64,000 bases of DNA from JAGVIE01 sp964520905 (GTDB lineage Bacteria > Bacteroidota > Ignavibacteria > UBA10030 > SZUA-254), in contig CAZFQL010000009.1 in assembly GCA_964520905.1 (NCBI GenBank), forward strand, positions 1 to 64,000, written 5' to 3'. A model generated the notes under the pieces. The model saw only the letters and a list, made by a program, of their open reading frames with translations, did not search any database and was not told the origin of the DNA. Every line of letters starts with the position of its first letter. The first letter of the stretch is position 1. The position numbers and the translations under genes are program-made. Of the stretch, positions 17,333-27,166 are shown piece by piece.

Positions 17333-19384
17333 ATGGAAAAACGATTTTTAGTTGCGACAATTTCATTATCGGTTTTTATACTAGGGCTTCAGATTATCGG
17401 ATACGTAGCACCGAATGTTTTTTCATGGGGCTTTCATTCGTTCGCTTTCTTACCGACAACTTTCATTATTTTTTACTTATTTATTACAGGTATAGCAATT
17501 TTTCTTGTTTCAAATGGGTTATTCGAAAAACCGCTGGAATGGTTTTCAATAAAATTTGCTCTGAATCCGGTTATATTTCTTAGTCTCGTTGTCTGTGTTT
17601 TCATCTGCGCGGCATTGGCGTTTCGTGTTCAAGTACCCCTGCTCGGTGATGGGTTCGTTATAATTAATATTTTTGATAACATATTCCGGGGTATTCATCC
17701 TTTAACTGAATTATTTCCAGAACCACTATCACTAATATTCTTTTATGGATGCGTCAAAATACTCGGAACAACTATTTTTCCAGACATTCTAACTGCTTTT
17801 CTTATAGGGGAGATTACGCTTGGGATAGGTTTTATAATAACAACTTTTTTTATTTCAAGAAATATTATAGATAATCCGCGAATTCAGTTCTTATCTTTTG
17901 TATATATATCAACAGCACCGTACATGCAGCTTTTTTTCGGGTATGTAGAAACATACGCTCTTGTTTTGTCTCTCCTCTCTATCTTTACTCTTATCTCTGT
18001 ATTGGTACTGAAGGGAAAAATTCCATTCTATCTGATTCTACCAGTTTTCACAATACTCGTGTATGCTCATTTTCTCTCACTAATGCTTGGATTTGCCATA
18101 TGCTATCTCAGCTTTCTTGAGTATAAAAAACACGGGATAAAACAAATCTTGATAGGGGTTTTAATCTCAGTTGGCATCACTCTGCTAGGATTATTTTTAT
18201 TACATTTTGATGTTAGTCGTCTATCACGAAATATTTCTCATGCACCATATCTATCATTTCGGCAAATAAACGACGGCTACCAGCCATATACAATATTCTC
18301 TTACTACCACCTAATAGATCTATTCAATCTTTTTGTTCTTCTTTCTCCATTTTCATTTTTTCTCATAACATTGTCGATTGTTGCTGAGAATCGTGTTGTT
18401 TTCAAATCGATTGTTATAAAGTTTTTATTATTTTGTGTTATTCCAATTATATTTTTATTAATTATAATCAAATATGATCTTGGAGCGGTGAAAGATTGGG
18501 ATATATCAGCTTCATATTTTTTTGTAATGAATCTCGTTGCTATTGTAATGTTCACAACCGCTCAGATTGCAAACAAAGAAAAAATCCTTTTCCTCACGAT
18601 GACAATGACTGTTTTAACTTCTTTTCCATGGTTCTATCTCAACTCAACTGTTGAGCCGAACATCAACCGAATAAAGACAATCATGGATCAGCGCACTATG
18701 GCACGCGAAGGGTTTTATCAATCGACCTTTCACCTTTCAATGTACTATTTTCATACCAAAAACATCGATAATATGGTCGATGTATGGAATCAATATATTC
18801 AACTTTTTCCAAATGATGGAAAGGGATATGAAAAACTCGCCAAGTCGTATTGGGAATTGGGAGTAACTGGCTACGATAAGATCGATATGACATTTGAACA
18901 GTGGTTAAAGATAGATCCTGAGAATATCAATATTAGTAAACAACATGCTAATTTTTGCGTAGTTGCAGGAAATGCCGAAATGAATCTCAATAATCTCGGC
19001 AAAGCTGCTAAACATTTTCAAAGGGCAATTCAATTGGATTCTTCTCTTCCAGGCTCCTACAATAATTTAGGAAATATTTATATTATTAAGAATGAATTAG
19101 ATTCTGCCGCGATGTTGTTTTTAAAAGCAATACAGATGGATAGCAATTACACACGAGGTTACAAAAACCTCGCCGATATTTATCTTCGTAAAAATAATCC
19201 GCGAACAGCAATCACACTTTATCAACAAGCGATACAACACGATTCTACATACGCAAATGCTCATGAGAAACTGGGTAATGCATATGAAATCATTGGAGAT
19301 AAAATGAAAGCAACCGAGTCATATCAGCGTGCAGCAAGGTTCAGAAAAGCGACTGCAAGAAATATTTTGAATATGAGGGATTGA
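17333..19384 (+). CDS. Multi-pass membrane protein with C-terminal TPRs, paralogue 1 of 3 (GT-C-like)
   Basis: 683 residues: about ten to twelve hydrophobic segments in the first 430 residues, then TPR repeats (about 480-680, e.g. GSYNNLGNIYIIKNELDSA). Motifs shared with the two following genes are WGFH near residue 32, GDGF at 105-108 in the first large loop, EPL at 130-132, GYVETYA, and KDWD in a later loop. An acidic motif in the first extracytoplasmic loop plus many membrane helices is the plan of GT-C glycosyltransferases. The same plan with C-terminal TPRs occurs in the animal TMTC O-mannosyltransferases. The GT-C assignment is inference; no family signature proves it. It lies two bases upstream of paralogue 2. 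Confidence 0.75.
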   Translation: MEKRFLVATISLSVFILGLQIIGYVAPNVFSWGFHSFAFLPTTFIIFYLFITGIAIFLVSNGLFEKPLEWFSIKFALNPVIFLSLVVCVFICAALAFRVQVPLLGDGFVIINIFDNIFRGIHPLTELFPEPLSLIFFYGCVKILGTTIFPDILTAFLIGEITLGIGFIITTFFISRNIIDNPRIQFLSFVYISTAPYMQLFFGYVETYALVLSLLSIFTLISVLVLKGKIPFYLILPVFTILVYAHFLSLMLGFAICYLSFLEYKKHGIKQILIGVLISVGITLLGLFLLHFDVSRLSRNISHAPYLSFRQINDGYQPYTIFSYYHLIDLFNLFVLLSPFSFFLITLSIVAENRVVFKSIVIKFLLFCVIPIIFLLIIIKYDLGAVKDWDISASYFFVMNLVAIVMFTTAQIANKEKILFLTMTMTVLTSFPWFYLNSTVEPNINRIKTIMDQRTMAREGFYQSTFHLSMYYFHTKNIDNMVDVWNQYIQLFPNDGKGYEKLAKSYWELGVTGYDKIDMTFEQWLKIDPENINISKQHANFCVVAGNAEMNLNNLGKAAKHFQRAIQLDSSLPGSYNNLGNIYIIKNELDSAAMLFLKAIQMDSNYTRGYKNLADIYLRKNNPRTAITLYQQAIQHDSTYANAHEKLGNAYEIIGDKMKATESYQRAARFRKATARNILNMRD

Positions 19385-19385
19385 T

Positions 19386-21350
19386 ATGGTAAATCGAAGT
19401 TTAGCTTTTACTGTAATTTTTATCTGTATGTTGACCGGATTATATGTTCTCGGCTTCTTGTTTCCTGGTGCTTTAACGTGGGGGTTCCATGTATTCGGTT
19501 TCTTGCCAAGATACTTTCTGTACTTCTATGTTCTATTTATTATCGCATGCACCCTCCATTTCCTGAGGGAGGATATCAATAATATTCTCACCAGGATTTC
19601 AGATTTCATGGCGGATGTACCATACAAATTTCTTGGGATAACTATTATTACTTTTATAATCACAGCGATACTTTTTCGGGTAAAAGTGCCGCTCCTCGGC
19701 GATGGGTTTTTCCTTGTTAAAAATATTTCAGAAGCATTACGCAATACAGCGCCGCTCTACTATCGTAATGAACCTTTGGCGACATTTTATTATTTCAATA
19801 TGATGGATCTGTTCGGCGTTTCGACATTTAAAGAGTTTTTGCAAACCTTCCTAATGGCTGATTTATTTGTGGGAATCGGTTTTATTATCATAGTCTTTTT
19901 AATTGTCAGAAACTTATTTTCAGATAACCAGCATCAATTTCTTGCATTCATATATCTATTGACGCCAGCATACATACAATTATTTTTTGGATATGTGGAA
20001 ATATACGCCGCCATATTGTTTATCGTTGCCGTATATACACTCACCGCTGTCATTTATTTAAAAAAGAAAATACCTTTTCCGTACGTTGCTGTTGTTTTTT
20101 TGGTGATGACTCTTTGCCATTATTTGTCACTGGCGCTTCTTCCGTCGTTGTTATATCTGGCATATCATGAACATCGATCACGTGGCATTCGCGGACTCGT
20201 ATTGGGTTTCGGCGCAGCAGCGATTATTTTTGTTGGACTTCTTGCCCTGGTTAATTTCGACGTTGATAAGTTTTCCTCCTCCGTTCCTCACAGTCATTTT
20301 TTACCCGTGTTTAACCTGAACAACCCGGCAGAAGCATATTCAACCGCTTATACTCTTTTTTCGGGATATCATCTCCTCGATCTATTAAACTTTCTCGTGT
20401 TAATGTGCCCCTTCTCTATTCTTCTCTTGCTGTTATCATTGGGGAAAAATAAGGCAACATTCACAAAATCCGTTGAATATAAATTTTTTGTCGCAGCCAT
20501 TATACCGCTCATTATACTTCTATGCACAATCAAATTTGACCTTGGCGCCGCAAAGGACTGGGATGTTCTTGCGCCGTTTGTTTTCATCGTAGTATTATTC
20601 AGCATTTATGTTTTTCTCAGAGCAAAAATAACTGAGATGTCCGGTATATTGTCGCTTGTAATAATTTTTTCTTTCCTGAACGGGCTGAGTTTTATCTCAC
20701 TTAATTCAACGTCAGAAGCAAGTATACAGCGTTATCAAACTCTTCTTGATAAACGAACGGTCGGGAATTTCGGTTTTTACGGCGCCACCCTGCATCTTGC
20801 TTTATATTACCACCAAACAAATAATAAACCAGCCGCGGTGGACTCATGGGAAAAATACAGTCAGGCATTTCCTTCAGATCCAAGGGGATACCGTAACATC
20901 GTTACAAATTTGCGTTATCTGGGACTCGGCGGTTTCGTCCGAACGTCTGAGACATATGGCCGGTGGCTGAGCACAAATCCGAATGACACTAACGCAACGG
21001 TTGAATACTCGCATTTTTGCCTGGATGCGGGTAATTATTTTTCCGGGAATAGCAATCAGCGTCAGGCAAAAATTTATTTCGAAAAAGCTGTTATATTAGA
21101 TTCAACATTCGACCGCGCATATAATAATCTCGGAAGCATTTACGCTAACGAAGGAAATCTTGAGAAGGCAATTGAATTGTTCAAAAAAGCAATCAAACTC
21201 AATTCGGCATACCCGGATCCGCTTTTTAACATGGGAAGTATCTACGAAAAACAAAGCAATAAAAAATCATACGAATATTATGAGCAGGCGGCACGACTCG
21301 GCAACGCTCCTGCTCAAGAAAAACTAAAGCAACTCAATAATATTAAATAA
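19386..21350 (+). CDS. Multi-pass membrane protein with C-terminal TPRs, paralogue 2 of 3 (GT-C-like)
   Basis: 654 residues with the same architecture and motifs as its neighbours: LTWGFHVFGFLP at the N-terminus, PLLGDGFFLV in the first large loop, NEPLATFYY, FFGYVEIYA and GAAKDWDVLAPF. TPR units at the end include RAYNNLGSIYANEGNLEKA. The gene starts one base after the stop of paralogue 1 and is followed after 8 bases by paralogue 3, so all three are surely co-transcribed. Predicted inner-membrane location with the TPRs on one face; sugar transfer is a hypothesis. Confidence 0.75.
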   Translation: MVNRSLAFTVIFICMLTGLYVLGFLFPGALTWGFHVFGFLPRYFLYFYVLFIIACTLHFLREDINNILTRISDFMADVPYKFLGITIITFIITAILFRVKVPLLGDGFFLVKNISEALRNTAPLYYRNEPLATFYYFNMMDLFGVSTFKEFLQTFLMADLFVGIGFIIIVFLIVRNLFSDNQHQFLAFIYLLTPAYIQLFFGYVEIYAAILFIVAVYTLTAVIYLKKKIPFPYVAVVFLVMTLCHYLSLALLPSLLYLAYHEHRSRGIRGLVLGFGAAAIIFVGLLALVNFDVDKFSSSVPHSHFLPVFNLNNPAEAYSTAYTLFSGYHLLDLLNFLVLMCPFSILLLLLSLGKNKATFTKSVEYKFFVAAIIPLIILLCTIKFDLGAAKDWDVLAPFVFIVVLFSIYVFLRAKITEMSGILSLVIIFSFLNGLSFISLNSTSEASIQRYQTLLDKRTVGNFGFYGATLHLALYYHQTNNKPAAVDSWEKYSQAFPSDPRGYRNIVTNLRYLGLGGFVRTSETYGRWLSTNPNDTNATVEYSHFCLDAGNYFSGNSNQRQAKIYFEKAVILDSTFDRAYNNLGSIYANEGNLEKAIELFKKAIKLNSAYPDPLFNMGSIYEKQSNKKSYEYYEQAARLGNAPAQEKLKQLNNIK

Positions 21351-21358
21351 CTTAATTT

Positions 21359-23314
21359 ATGGAAAAGAAAATACTCAGCTACACGGTCATTACGTCACTT
21401 ACCCTTATTGGGCTTGACATACTCGGCTATTTTTTCCCGGGTAGTATGAACTGGGGATTTCATTTTCTCGGTTTCCTCCCGCCATTCTTTTTCATTATAT
21501 ATATACTGCTCGCCTGCGTTATCTTTCTTCTTTTCTATTCTGGAAGATTGGAGAGAATAGTTTCAGCCGGATCAGCGTTAATGGAAAATAAACCGTACAC
21601 ATTTCTTGCATCGACGATATTTATGTTCATTGTCTTCGCTTTTGTTTTCCGAATTAATGCTTCGGTACTCGGCGATAGTTTCAATATGATTTATAATTTC
21701 CGGAGTTTCGCTTCCGGGGTTTCCTACCTCGCCCCCTGGCATGAACCTCTCTCGATGTACGTGCTTTATTATGCGGTCACAATGATAGGCTCCCTGGATT
21801 ATTCACAATTATCCGCGTCTTTCTTTATCATAGAGATCATTTTAGGAATCCTTTTCATCACCGGAACATTTTATTTGGTTAAGCGCATATTCTCGTCACC
21901 GTTCCACAGGTTTATGACGTTCGTATTTCTTACGACTTTACCGTACATGGAATTTTATTTCGGCTACATCGAAGTATATGCGGTTTCTTCGCTTCTACTG
22001 GTTCTTTTCATATTATTTTCCATATCTACTCTTCAACATAAACTTCCTTTTTATTACGTACCAACTATCTGGCTTCTTTTAACATTCAGTCATTACATTA
22101 ACGGTCTTCTTGGACCCGCCGTAATCTATCTTGCATATCTTGAATACAAGGAGAAGAGAATTAAAGAAGTTATCATTGGTTTTGCCGGCGCATTAATCAT
22201 TTTATTGATTACGCTCGTCGCCGCTAAATTTGACATGGAGCGATTAATCAATATAAGCCCGGTCAGTCATTTTCTCTCTTTGACGGGCAATATATCTGCC
22301 ATTAATTCTTATTCTCAAGCCTATACAATATTTTCAATTTATCATTTTGTTGATATCGCCAATTACTTTATTATGATGTCGCCATTTGCAATACTGATTC
22401 TTATAATCTGGGCATCGTATTATAAAGAAGAAAGTTTTATCGGAAATCCGCTTAATCTATGGTTTACAATAGCGCTCACACCGATTTTTCTTTATTACCT
22501 CGTTTCTAAACTTGAACAGGGAAATGCAAGCGATTGGGATGCTTTCGCGGGACAGTTTTTTCTACTCGCCCTGTTTGCTGCTGTAATATTTTTCCAGCGG
22601 GAAACTCAATTGACTAACAAAATCTTTTCATTAATAATTTGCGTTTCATTACTTCACTCCCTGCCTTGGTTCACGGTAAACGCTCCGAAGGAATCCAGCA
22701 TACGTCGGCTCCAATCGCTTTGGAACCCTCATATCCTGTCACACCTCGGCAATTACACTCATGCGCTCCGTCTTTTCCGCTACTATGAATCGCAGAACGA
22801 TACTCTCGGGCAGCTCGATGTATGGGATAGGTACTCCCGTGTTTATCCATACGATCCCCGCGCATACATCAATGACCTTGAGGTAACAAATCTTTACGCT
22901 TCGAATGATTATAATCGAAAAATAAAAACATATGAACGTTGGGCGTTGGTCGACCCTTCGAACGACAGCGTTCGCTACGCACTGTCAAGTGTGTGCGTCA
23001 ATGGTGGTAATAAATATTTTCACGATGGAAAGTTAGATAAAGCGAAGAATTTTTATTTGAAAGCAATTCTTGCCGACTCGTCATCCTCGCGTGCATACAA
23101 TAATCTCGGCAGTGTATATGCACAACAAGGAAAAATCGACACTGCCCTCATTCTGTTTGAAAGGGCAATAAAGCTCGACACTTCTTACGCCGAGGCATTG
23201 TATAACATTGGAAATGTATATATGGAGAAAGGCAATACGAAACAAGCCGCCGAATTCATCAGGCGAGCGGCTGGGTTCGGTAATCCTCAAGCCATAGAAT
23301 TTCTTAAGAAATAA
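21359..23314 (+). CDS. Multi-pass membrane protein with C-terminal TPRs, paralogue 3 of 3 (GT-C-like)
   Basis: 651 residues, third member of the tandem set: MNWGFHFLGFLPPFFFI, VLGDSFNMIYNF (GDS in place of GDG), WHEPLSMYV, YFGYIEVYA, and ASDWDAFAGQFF in place of KDWD. The C-terminal TPRs contain RAYNNLGSVYAQQGKIDTA and EALYNIGNVYMEKG. The substitutions in the two acidic-loop motifs suggest it has diverged from the other two in substrate or activity. Last gene of the operon; the next gene has its own promoter. Confidence 0.75.
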   Translation: MEKKILSYTVITSLTLIGLDILGYFFPGSMNWGFHFLGFLPPFFFIIYILLACVIFLLFYSGRLERIVSAGSALMENKPYTFLASTIFMFIVFAFVFRINASVLGDSFNMIYNFRSFASGVSYLAPWHEPLSMYVLYYAVTMIGSLDYSQLSASFFIIEIILGILFITGTFYLVKRIFSSPFHRFMTFVFLTTLPYMEFYFGYIEVYAVSSLLLVLFILFSISTLQHKLPFYYVPTIWLLLTFSHYINGLLGPAVIYLAYLEYKEKRIKEVIIGFAGALIILLITLVAAKFDMERLINISPVSHFLSLTGNISAINSYSQAYTIFSIYHFVDIANYFIMMSPFAILILIIWASYYKEESFIGNPLNLWFTIALTPIFLYYLVSKLEQGNASDWDAFAGQFFLLALFAAVIFFQRETQLTNKIFSLIICVSLLHSLPWFTVNAPKESSIRRLQSLWNPHILSHLGNYTHALRLFRYYESQNDTLGQLDVWDRYSRVYPYDPRAYINDLEVTNLYASNDYNRKIKTYERWALVDPSNDSVRYALSSVCVNGGNKYFHDGKLDKAKNFYLKAILADSSSSRAYNNLGSVYAQQGKIDTALILFERAIKLDTSYAEALYNIGNVYMEKGNTKQAAEFIRRAAGFGNPQAIEFLKK

Positions 23315-23322
23315 ATTTCTTT

Positions 23323-23351
23323 TTGGAAATGAACCATTAATCTTATATATT
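23323..23351 (+). promoter_or_regulatory. Promoter of the deoxynucleoside kinase gene
   Basis: TTGGAA (23323-23328), 17 bases, TATATT (23346-23351). The expected start of transcription is within about 2 bases of ATG 23360, so the mRNA would be nearly leaderless. Confidence 0.55.
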
Positions 23352-23359
23352 CGACTCGT

Positions 23360-24028
23360 ATGAAATCAAAAATATTTGTAGCGGTTGCAGGTAATATCGG
23401 TTCCGGAAAATCTTCTCTGACGCGAATGCTTAGTTTGCATTACGGATGGAAGTCATTCTATGAATCGGTCGAAGATAATCCATATCTGTCGGATTTTTAC
23501 GCAGATATGAACCGTTGGTCATTCAATCTTCAGGTGTATTTTCTTTCGAAACGATTCAACGATCATAAACGCATTGTGGAGGGAATGGAAAGCGTCATAC
23601 AGGATCGTTCAATCTATGAGGATGCAGAAATTTTTGCAAAAAATTTATCGCTGATCGGCAAGATGGACAATAGAGATTATACAAATTACGTTGAACTGTA
23701 CAAAGTTATGATGCAGTACCTTCAGCCGCCGGATCTACTCATATTTCTCGATGCACGTATCGAAACATTGCTGAAACAAATCGCGCACCGCGGTAGAGAT
23801 TACGAACAAAGTATCCCAAAAAGTTACCTCGAGCAATTAAGCGAGCATTACAAAGATTGGATCCGACGGTACAACCTTGGTCCTTTACTTGTAATTCCTT
23901 CAGATGAAGTAGATTTCGTGCACGAGCGCTGCGATTTCAACCGTATGCTGCTCCTGATTCAAGGCAAATTAATGGAACTCGGGTACCCGGCAGTACCGCT
24001 CAAAAACCTCCAGATACAAACCCTCTGA
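23360..24028 (+). CDS. Deoxynucleoside kinase (dGK/dCK family)
   Basis: Phosphorylates deoxynucleosides in the salvage pathway. The P-loop GNIGSGKSS is at 11-19, the substrate-side acidic motif ESVEDNPY at 35-42, and the DRS motif (QDRSIYED, Asp82-Ser84) is intact. The LID arginines lie in IAHRGRDYEQ. 222 residues is the normal size for bacterial dGK/dAK-type enzymes. Base specificity cannot be read reliably. It has its own promoter and converges on the protease gene on the other strand, with only 15 bases between their ends. Confidence 0.92.
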   Translation: MKSKIFVAVAGNIGSGKSSLTRMLSLHYGWKSFYESVEDNPYLSDFYADMNRWSFNLQVYFLSKRFNDHKRIVEGMESVIQDRSIYEDAEIFAKNLSLIGKMDNRDYTNYVELYKVMMQYLQPPDLLIFLDARIETLLKQIAHRGRDYEQSIPKSYLEQLSEHYKDWIRRYNLGPLLVIPSDEVDFVHERCDFNRMLLLIQGKLMELGYPAVPLKNLQIQTL

Positions 24029-24043
24029 GGAAACTTACACGAT

Positions 24044-25714
24044 CTACCGAACATTTAAACGATGTTTATATTCTCCACCATTGAGAAGCAATCCTATAGC
24101 CGCAATTACTTGATTATCGCTCTTCAAAGTTTCTTCAATGCGTCCCTTTTCACCTCGATAGCGGCTGACTATTTCAGGCTTTAATGTTGAAAGAATTTCA
24201 TCTTTGTATCTAACAAGATTTTTCTCTTTATCTGCGGTTAGATCATTTTTCAACCGATCTATTTCCTTGCGTACAGATTCACTGTATTTACACTTTTCAG
24301 AGAGATCGCAAAGTTCTTTTAACTTTGTTTCCACTTCATCCTGATAGGCAAATTTCTGGCTTGTCAAGAATTGCTGGAAATTATTAATCAAGCTGTCAGA
24401 TAACATGGAAGGCATTTCTTTATGTGCAGACGCATAACCGTTTGCAAACTTGAAGAACATCGATTTACGGATAAGTTCATTGTAAAGCGCGCTGTGATCC
24501 GGTTCCATTACGATAGTATCCGGAAGAATTCCCCCAGCTTCCAGCTCAAGACGCCCATTGAGGGTTTTAAATTTTTTCTTAAGACTATCAGGGGTTGTCG
24601 CAAAAACCCCATCCTTATTTTTGTGCATATAATCGATTTCCTGTATACATCTTCCGCTCGGCGTGTAATATTTAGCAGTTGTAATTTTTAATTGCGTATT
24701 GTACACAAGCGGTGTGATCGTTTGTACAAGCCCCTTGCCGAACGATCGCGTGCCGAGAATTATTCCTCTATCCAAATCCTGAATTGCTCCGGCAACGATT
24801 TCACTCGCACTCGCGCTCTGGCGATTGACGAGAACAACAAGCGGGATTTCCGGCAACATAGGGTCAGTGGATACGAAAAATTTCTTCTCTGAATCCTGCG
24901 CCCGACCACGCGTGCTGACTACGAGACTTCCTTTCGCTACAAACTTTTCAACAACATTCACGGCAACATCTAAAAGTCCGCCCGGGTTATTTCTAAGATC
25001 GAGCACAACGCCTTTAATAGGACCTTTTAACTTTAGATCCTTGATTGCCAATCCTAATTCATCGCCTGCGCCTCGCGAGAAACGATCGAGCCGAATATAT
25101 GCGATACCATCTTGCGCAAAATCGGCATACGTTATATTTTTCAATTGGATCTCTTCGCGCACCACCACAAATTCGAGCGGTTTCGGTTCACTATCGCGTT
25201 CAACCTTCAGACGCAATTCTGTGCCCGGTTCCCCTCGCGTCATCGAGCGAATATTTTCCGGTTTCGATCCGGTCACCGGAACGCCATCGATCTCCAATAT
25301 CCGGTCACCCGGCTGGATGCCCTGCTTTTGTGCGGAGTATCCCTCCATGAGCGATAATATTGTTATGTAGCTGTCGCGCACACCGATTGTAACGCCGATC
25401 CCGCCGTACTTACCAACTGTAATCAATTCTACCTCATCCGCCTCTTTCTCGCTGATAAAATTAGTATAGGGATCGAGCGTGCCAAGAAGCCCATCGATGC
25501 CAGCTTCCATAAATTTTTCCGGGTCGACTTCGTCTACATAATTCATCGTTATTTCTCTGTACACACGGCCGAAAATATCGATGCTTTTATTTATCTTGAA
25601 AAAATATTCCGGATCTGAAAGCGTGAATCCTACCAAAAAAGAACTCGATGCTACAATTGTAAGAATAATAGTAACTGCCAGAATTTTCTTTTTGTTTGAA
25701 AAAAAATATTTCAT
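24044..25714 (-). CDS. ctpA: C-terminal processing peptidase, S41 family (CtpA-like)
   Basis: Serine protease with a Ser-Lys dyad that acts in the periplasm on C-termini of proteins. It has an N-terminal membrane anchor (ILAVTIILTIVASSSFLVGF), a PDZ domain (about 95-185, GYSAQKQGIQPGDRILEIDG) and the S41 domain with Ser302 in SASASEIVAGA and Lys327 in SFGKG, 25 residues apart as in the family. The frame is open further upstream, but ATG 25714 with GGAG eight bases before it is the right start. That gives 556 residues. The C-terminal 170 residues are a helical extension. It lies 13 bases downstream of tmk and is co-transcribed with it. Confidence 0.92.
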   Translation of the reverse strand: MKYFFSNKKKILAVTIILTIVASSSFLVGFTLSDPEYFFKINKSIDIFGRVYREITMNYVDEVDPEKFMEAGIDGLLGTLDPYTNFISEKEADEVELITVGKYGGIGVTIGVRDSYITILSLMEGYSAQKQGIQPGDRILEIDGVPVTGSKPENIRSMTRGEPGTELRLKVERDSEPKPLEFVVVREEIQLKNITYADFAQDGIAYIRLDRFSRGAGDELGLAIKDLKLKGPIKGVVLDLRNNPGGLLDVAVNVVEKFVAKGSLVVSTRGRAQDSEKKFFVSTDPMLPEIPLVVLVNRQSASASEIVAGAIQDLDRGIILGTRSFGKGLVQTITPLVYNTQLKITTAKYYTPSGRCIQEIDYMHKNKDGVFATTPDSLKKKFKTLNGRLELEAGGILPDTIVMEPDHSALYNELIRKSMFFKFANGYASAHKEMPSMLSDSLINNFQQFLTSQKFAYQDEVETKLKELCDLSEKCKYSESVRKEIDRLKNDLTADKEKNLVRYKDEILSTLKPEIVSRYRGEKGRIEETLKSDNQVIAAIGLLLNGGEYKHRLNVR

Positions 25715-25727
25715 GTAAATCTCCGTC

Positions 25728-26342
25728 TTAGATAATTTGCTTCTTAACAATGTCCCAAATTTCTTTATGAATTTCATCAATTTGCAGTTTGCCGCTAACA
25801 ACAATAAATCTGTCCGATTCCATTTCAGCCAACTGCCAATATCCATTACGAACACGTTCAAAAAAATCCCTGCCGGAGGATTCCATCCTATCGGCAGAAA
25901 GACCGGCAGCGATTTGCCGCTTGAATATTTCATCTATTTCTATATCGATGAAAAAAGTCAGATGAGGTTTTGTACCCGATGTAGCGATGCGGTTGATGGC
26001 TTGAATATCATCAAGATTGATTCCCCGTCCATACCCCTGATACGCAGTTGTTGAATCGTAGAACCTGTCGCAAACGACTACTTTCCCCGCTTGGAGTGCG
26101 GGAAGTATAACTTCGTTAACCAATTGAGTGCGAGCCGCAGAAAACAGAAACAATTCGGTTATCTGTTTCAATTCCAGATGTTTTTTATCCAAAAGGATAT
26201 TACGGATTTTTTCCGAGATTGACGTTCCACCGGGTTCGCGAAGAAAAACGACTTCCTTTCCGTGTTTTTCCAAACGGTCAACTAGCAGTTTTGCCTGCGT
26301 ACTCTTACCCGAGTAATCGATTCCTTCGAAGGTTATAAGCAT
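25728..26342 (-). CDS. tmk: Thymidylate kinase
   Basis: Converts dTMP to dTDP for DNA synthesis. The P-loop is EGIDYSGKST (6-15), the substrate motif is FLREPGGTSISEKIR, and the DR(Y/F) motif appears in VVCDRFYDSTTAYQG. The LID region (AAGLSADRMESSGRDFF) has a basic residue pattern of the family. Length of 204 residues is normal. First gene of a two-gene operon with the CtpA-like protease; its start faces away from a sigma factor gene on the plus strand. Confidence 0.95.
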   Translation of the reverse strand: MLITFEGIDYSGKSTQAKLLVDRLEKHGKEVVFLREPGGTSISEKIRNILLDKKHLELKQITELFLFSAARTQLVNEVILPALQAGKVVVCDRFYDSTTAYQGYGRGINLDDIQAINRIATSGTKPHLTFFIDIEIDEIFKRQIAAGLSADRMESSGRDFFERVRNGYWQLAEMESDRFIVVSGKLQIDEIHKEIWDIVKKQII

Positions 26343-26467
26343 TCTTGATGGGTTTTTGTGTTAGAATGCTTCAAGTTAACCAAATTCTTCTTATTATTCA
26401 AATTCTTTTGTTGCCTCTCTCTCGATTTTTTACTATGTTAACGGTACTTGAAACGATTATACGACTG

Positions 26468-27142
26468 ATGCCTCAAACGAAAAAGAAAACGCTACGCCCC
26501 AGGAAAAAACTGTCCAAGACATTGCATTCCATTCAACTTCAACCTTTATCACAGGCGAAGATCGATTCAAGGAAAGAGGACAAAACGCTTATTCATGCGG
26601 CTCTTAAAGGCAATCAAACTGCCTTCAAGAGGTTAATGAAAAAATATCATGACCAGATTTCAAATCTGATTTACCGAATCATCCACCGCAGAGAACAGGT
26701 CGAAGATCTCACGCAGGAAGTATTTATCAAAGCATTCGCATCGCTAAAAAACTTTAATGAAGAATATGCGTTTTCAACCTGGCTGTATAAAATCGCTACC
26801 AACAGCAGTATCGATTATATCCGCAAGAAAAAATTAAGCACATTTTCGATTGATAAACCGATCGCTATGGAAGAAAGCGATTCTACGTACGAACTTCCCG
26901 ATTCCACTTATGAGCCTGACAAATACATTATCCAGCGACAACGTTACCACCTGATACAGGAGGCGATAAACCAACTGCCCGCAAAATATAAGCGGGTCAT
27001 CATTCTCCGCCATAATGAGGAACTGGATTACAGCGAAATTGCAAAGATGCTAAAATTGCCTATTGGGACAATAAAAGCACATATTTTTCGCGCCCGCGAA
27101 TTATTAAACAAATACTTGCGTGATAAAATTTCACACTATTGA
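26468..27142 (+). CDS. ECF sigma factor (RpoE-like) with basic N-terminal extension
   Basis: Sigma70-family factor. Region 2 contains QVEDLTQEVFIKAFASLKNF and FSTWLYKIATNSSIDYIRK; region 4 contains LPAKYKRVIILRHNEELDYSEIAKML and the helix IGTIKAHIFRARELL. The frame is open back to 26345, with another ATG at 26435; ATG 26468 was chosen because it removes a hydrophobic, atypical N-terminus, but no clear ribosome-binding site decides it. A lysine-rich segment precedes region 2. No zinc-finger anti-sigma follows; instead a membrane-anchored toastrack-type protein begins 24 bases downstream and may be its regulator or target. Confidence 0.88.
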   Translation: MPQTKKKTLRPRKKLSKTLHSIQLQPLSQAKIDSRKEDKTLIHAALKGNQTAFKRLMKKYHDQISNLIYRIIHRREQVEDLTQEVFIKAFASLKNFNEEYAFSTWLYKIATNSSIDYIRKKKLSTFSIDKPIAMEESDSTYELPDSTYEPDKYIIQRQRYHLIQEAINQLPAKYKRVIILRHNEELDYSEIAKMLKLPIGTIKAHIFRARELLNKYLRDKISHY

Positions 27143-27166
27143 AACAATTCTGACTTACAATTCGTA

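Noticed and set aside
24825..25370. 181-residue plus-strand frame opposite the S41 protease
   Set aside because: It is antisense to a protein with intact catalytic residues and its translation (Ser/Arg-rich) has no family features.
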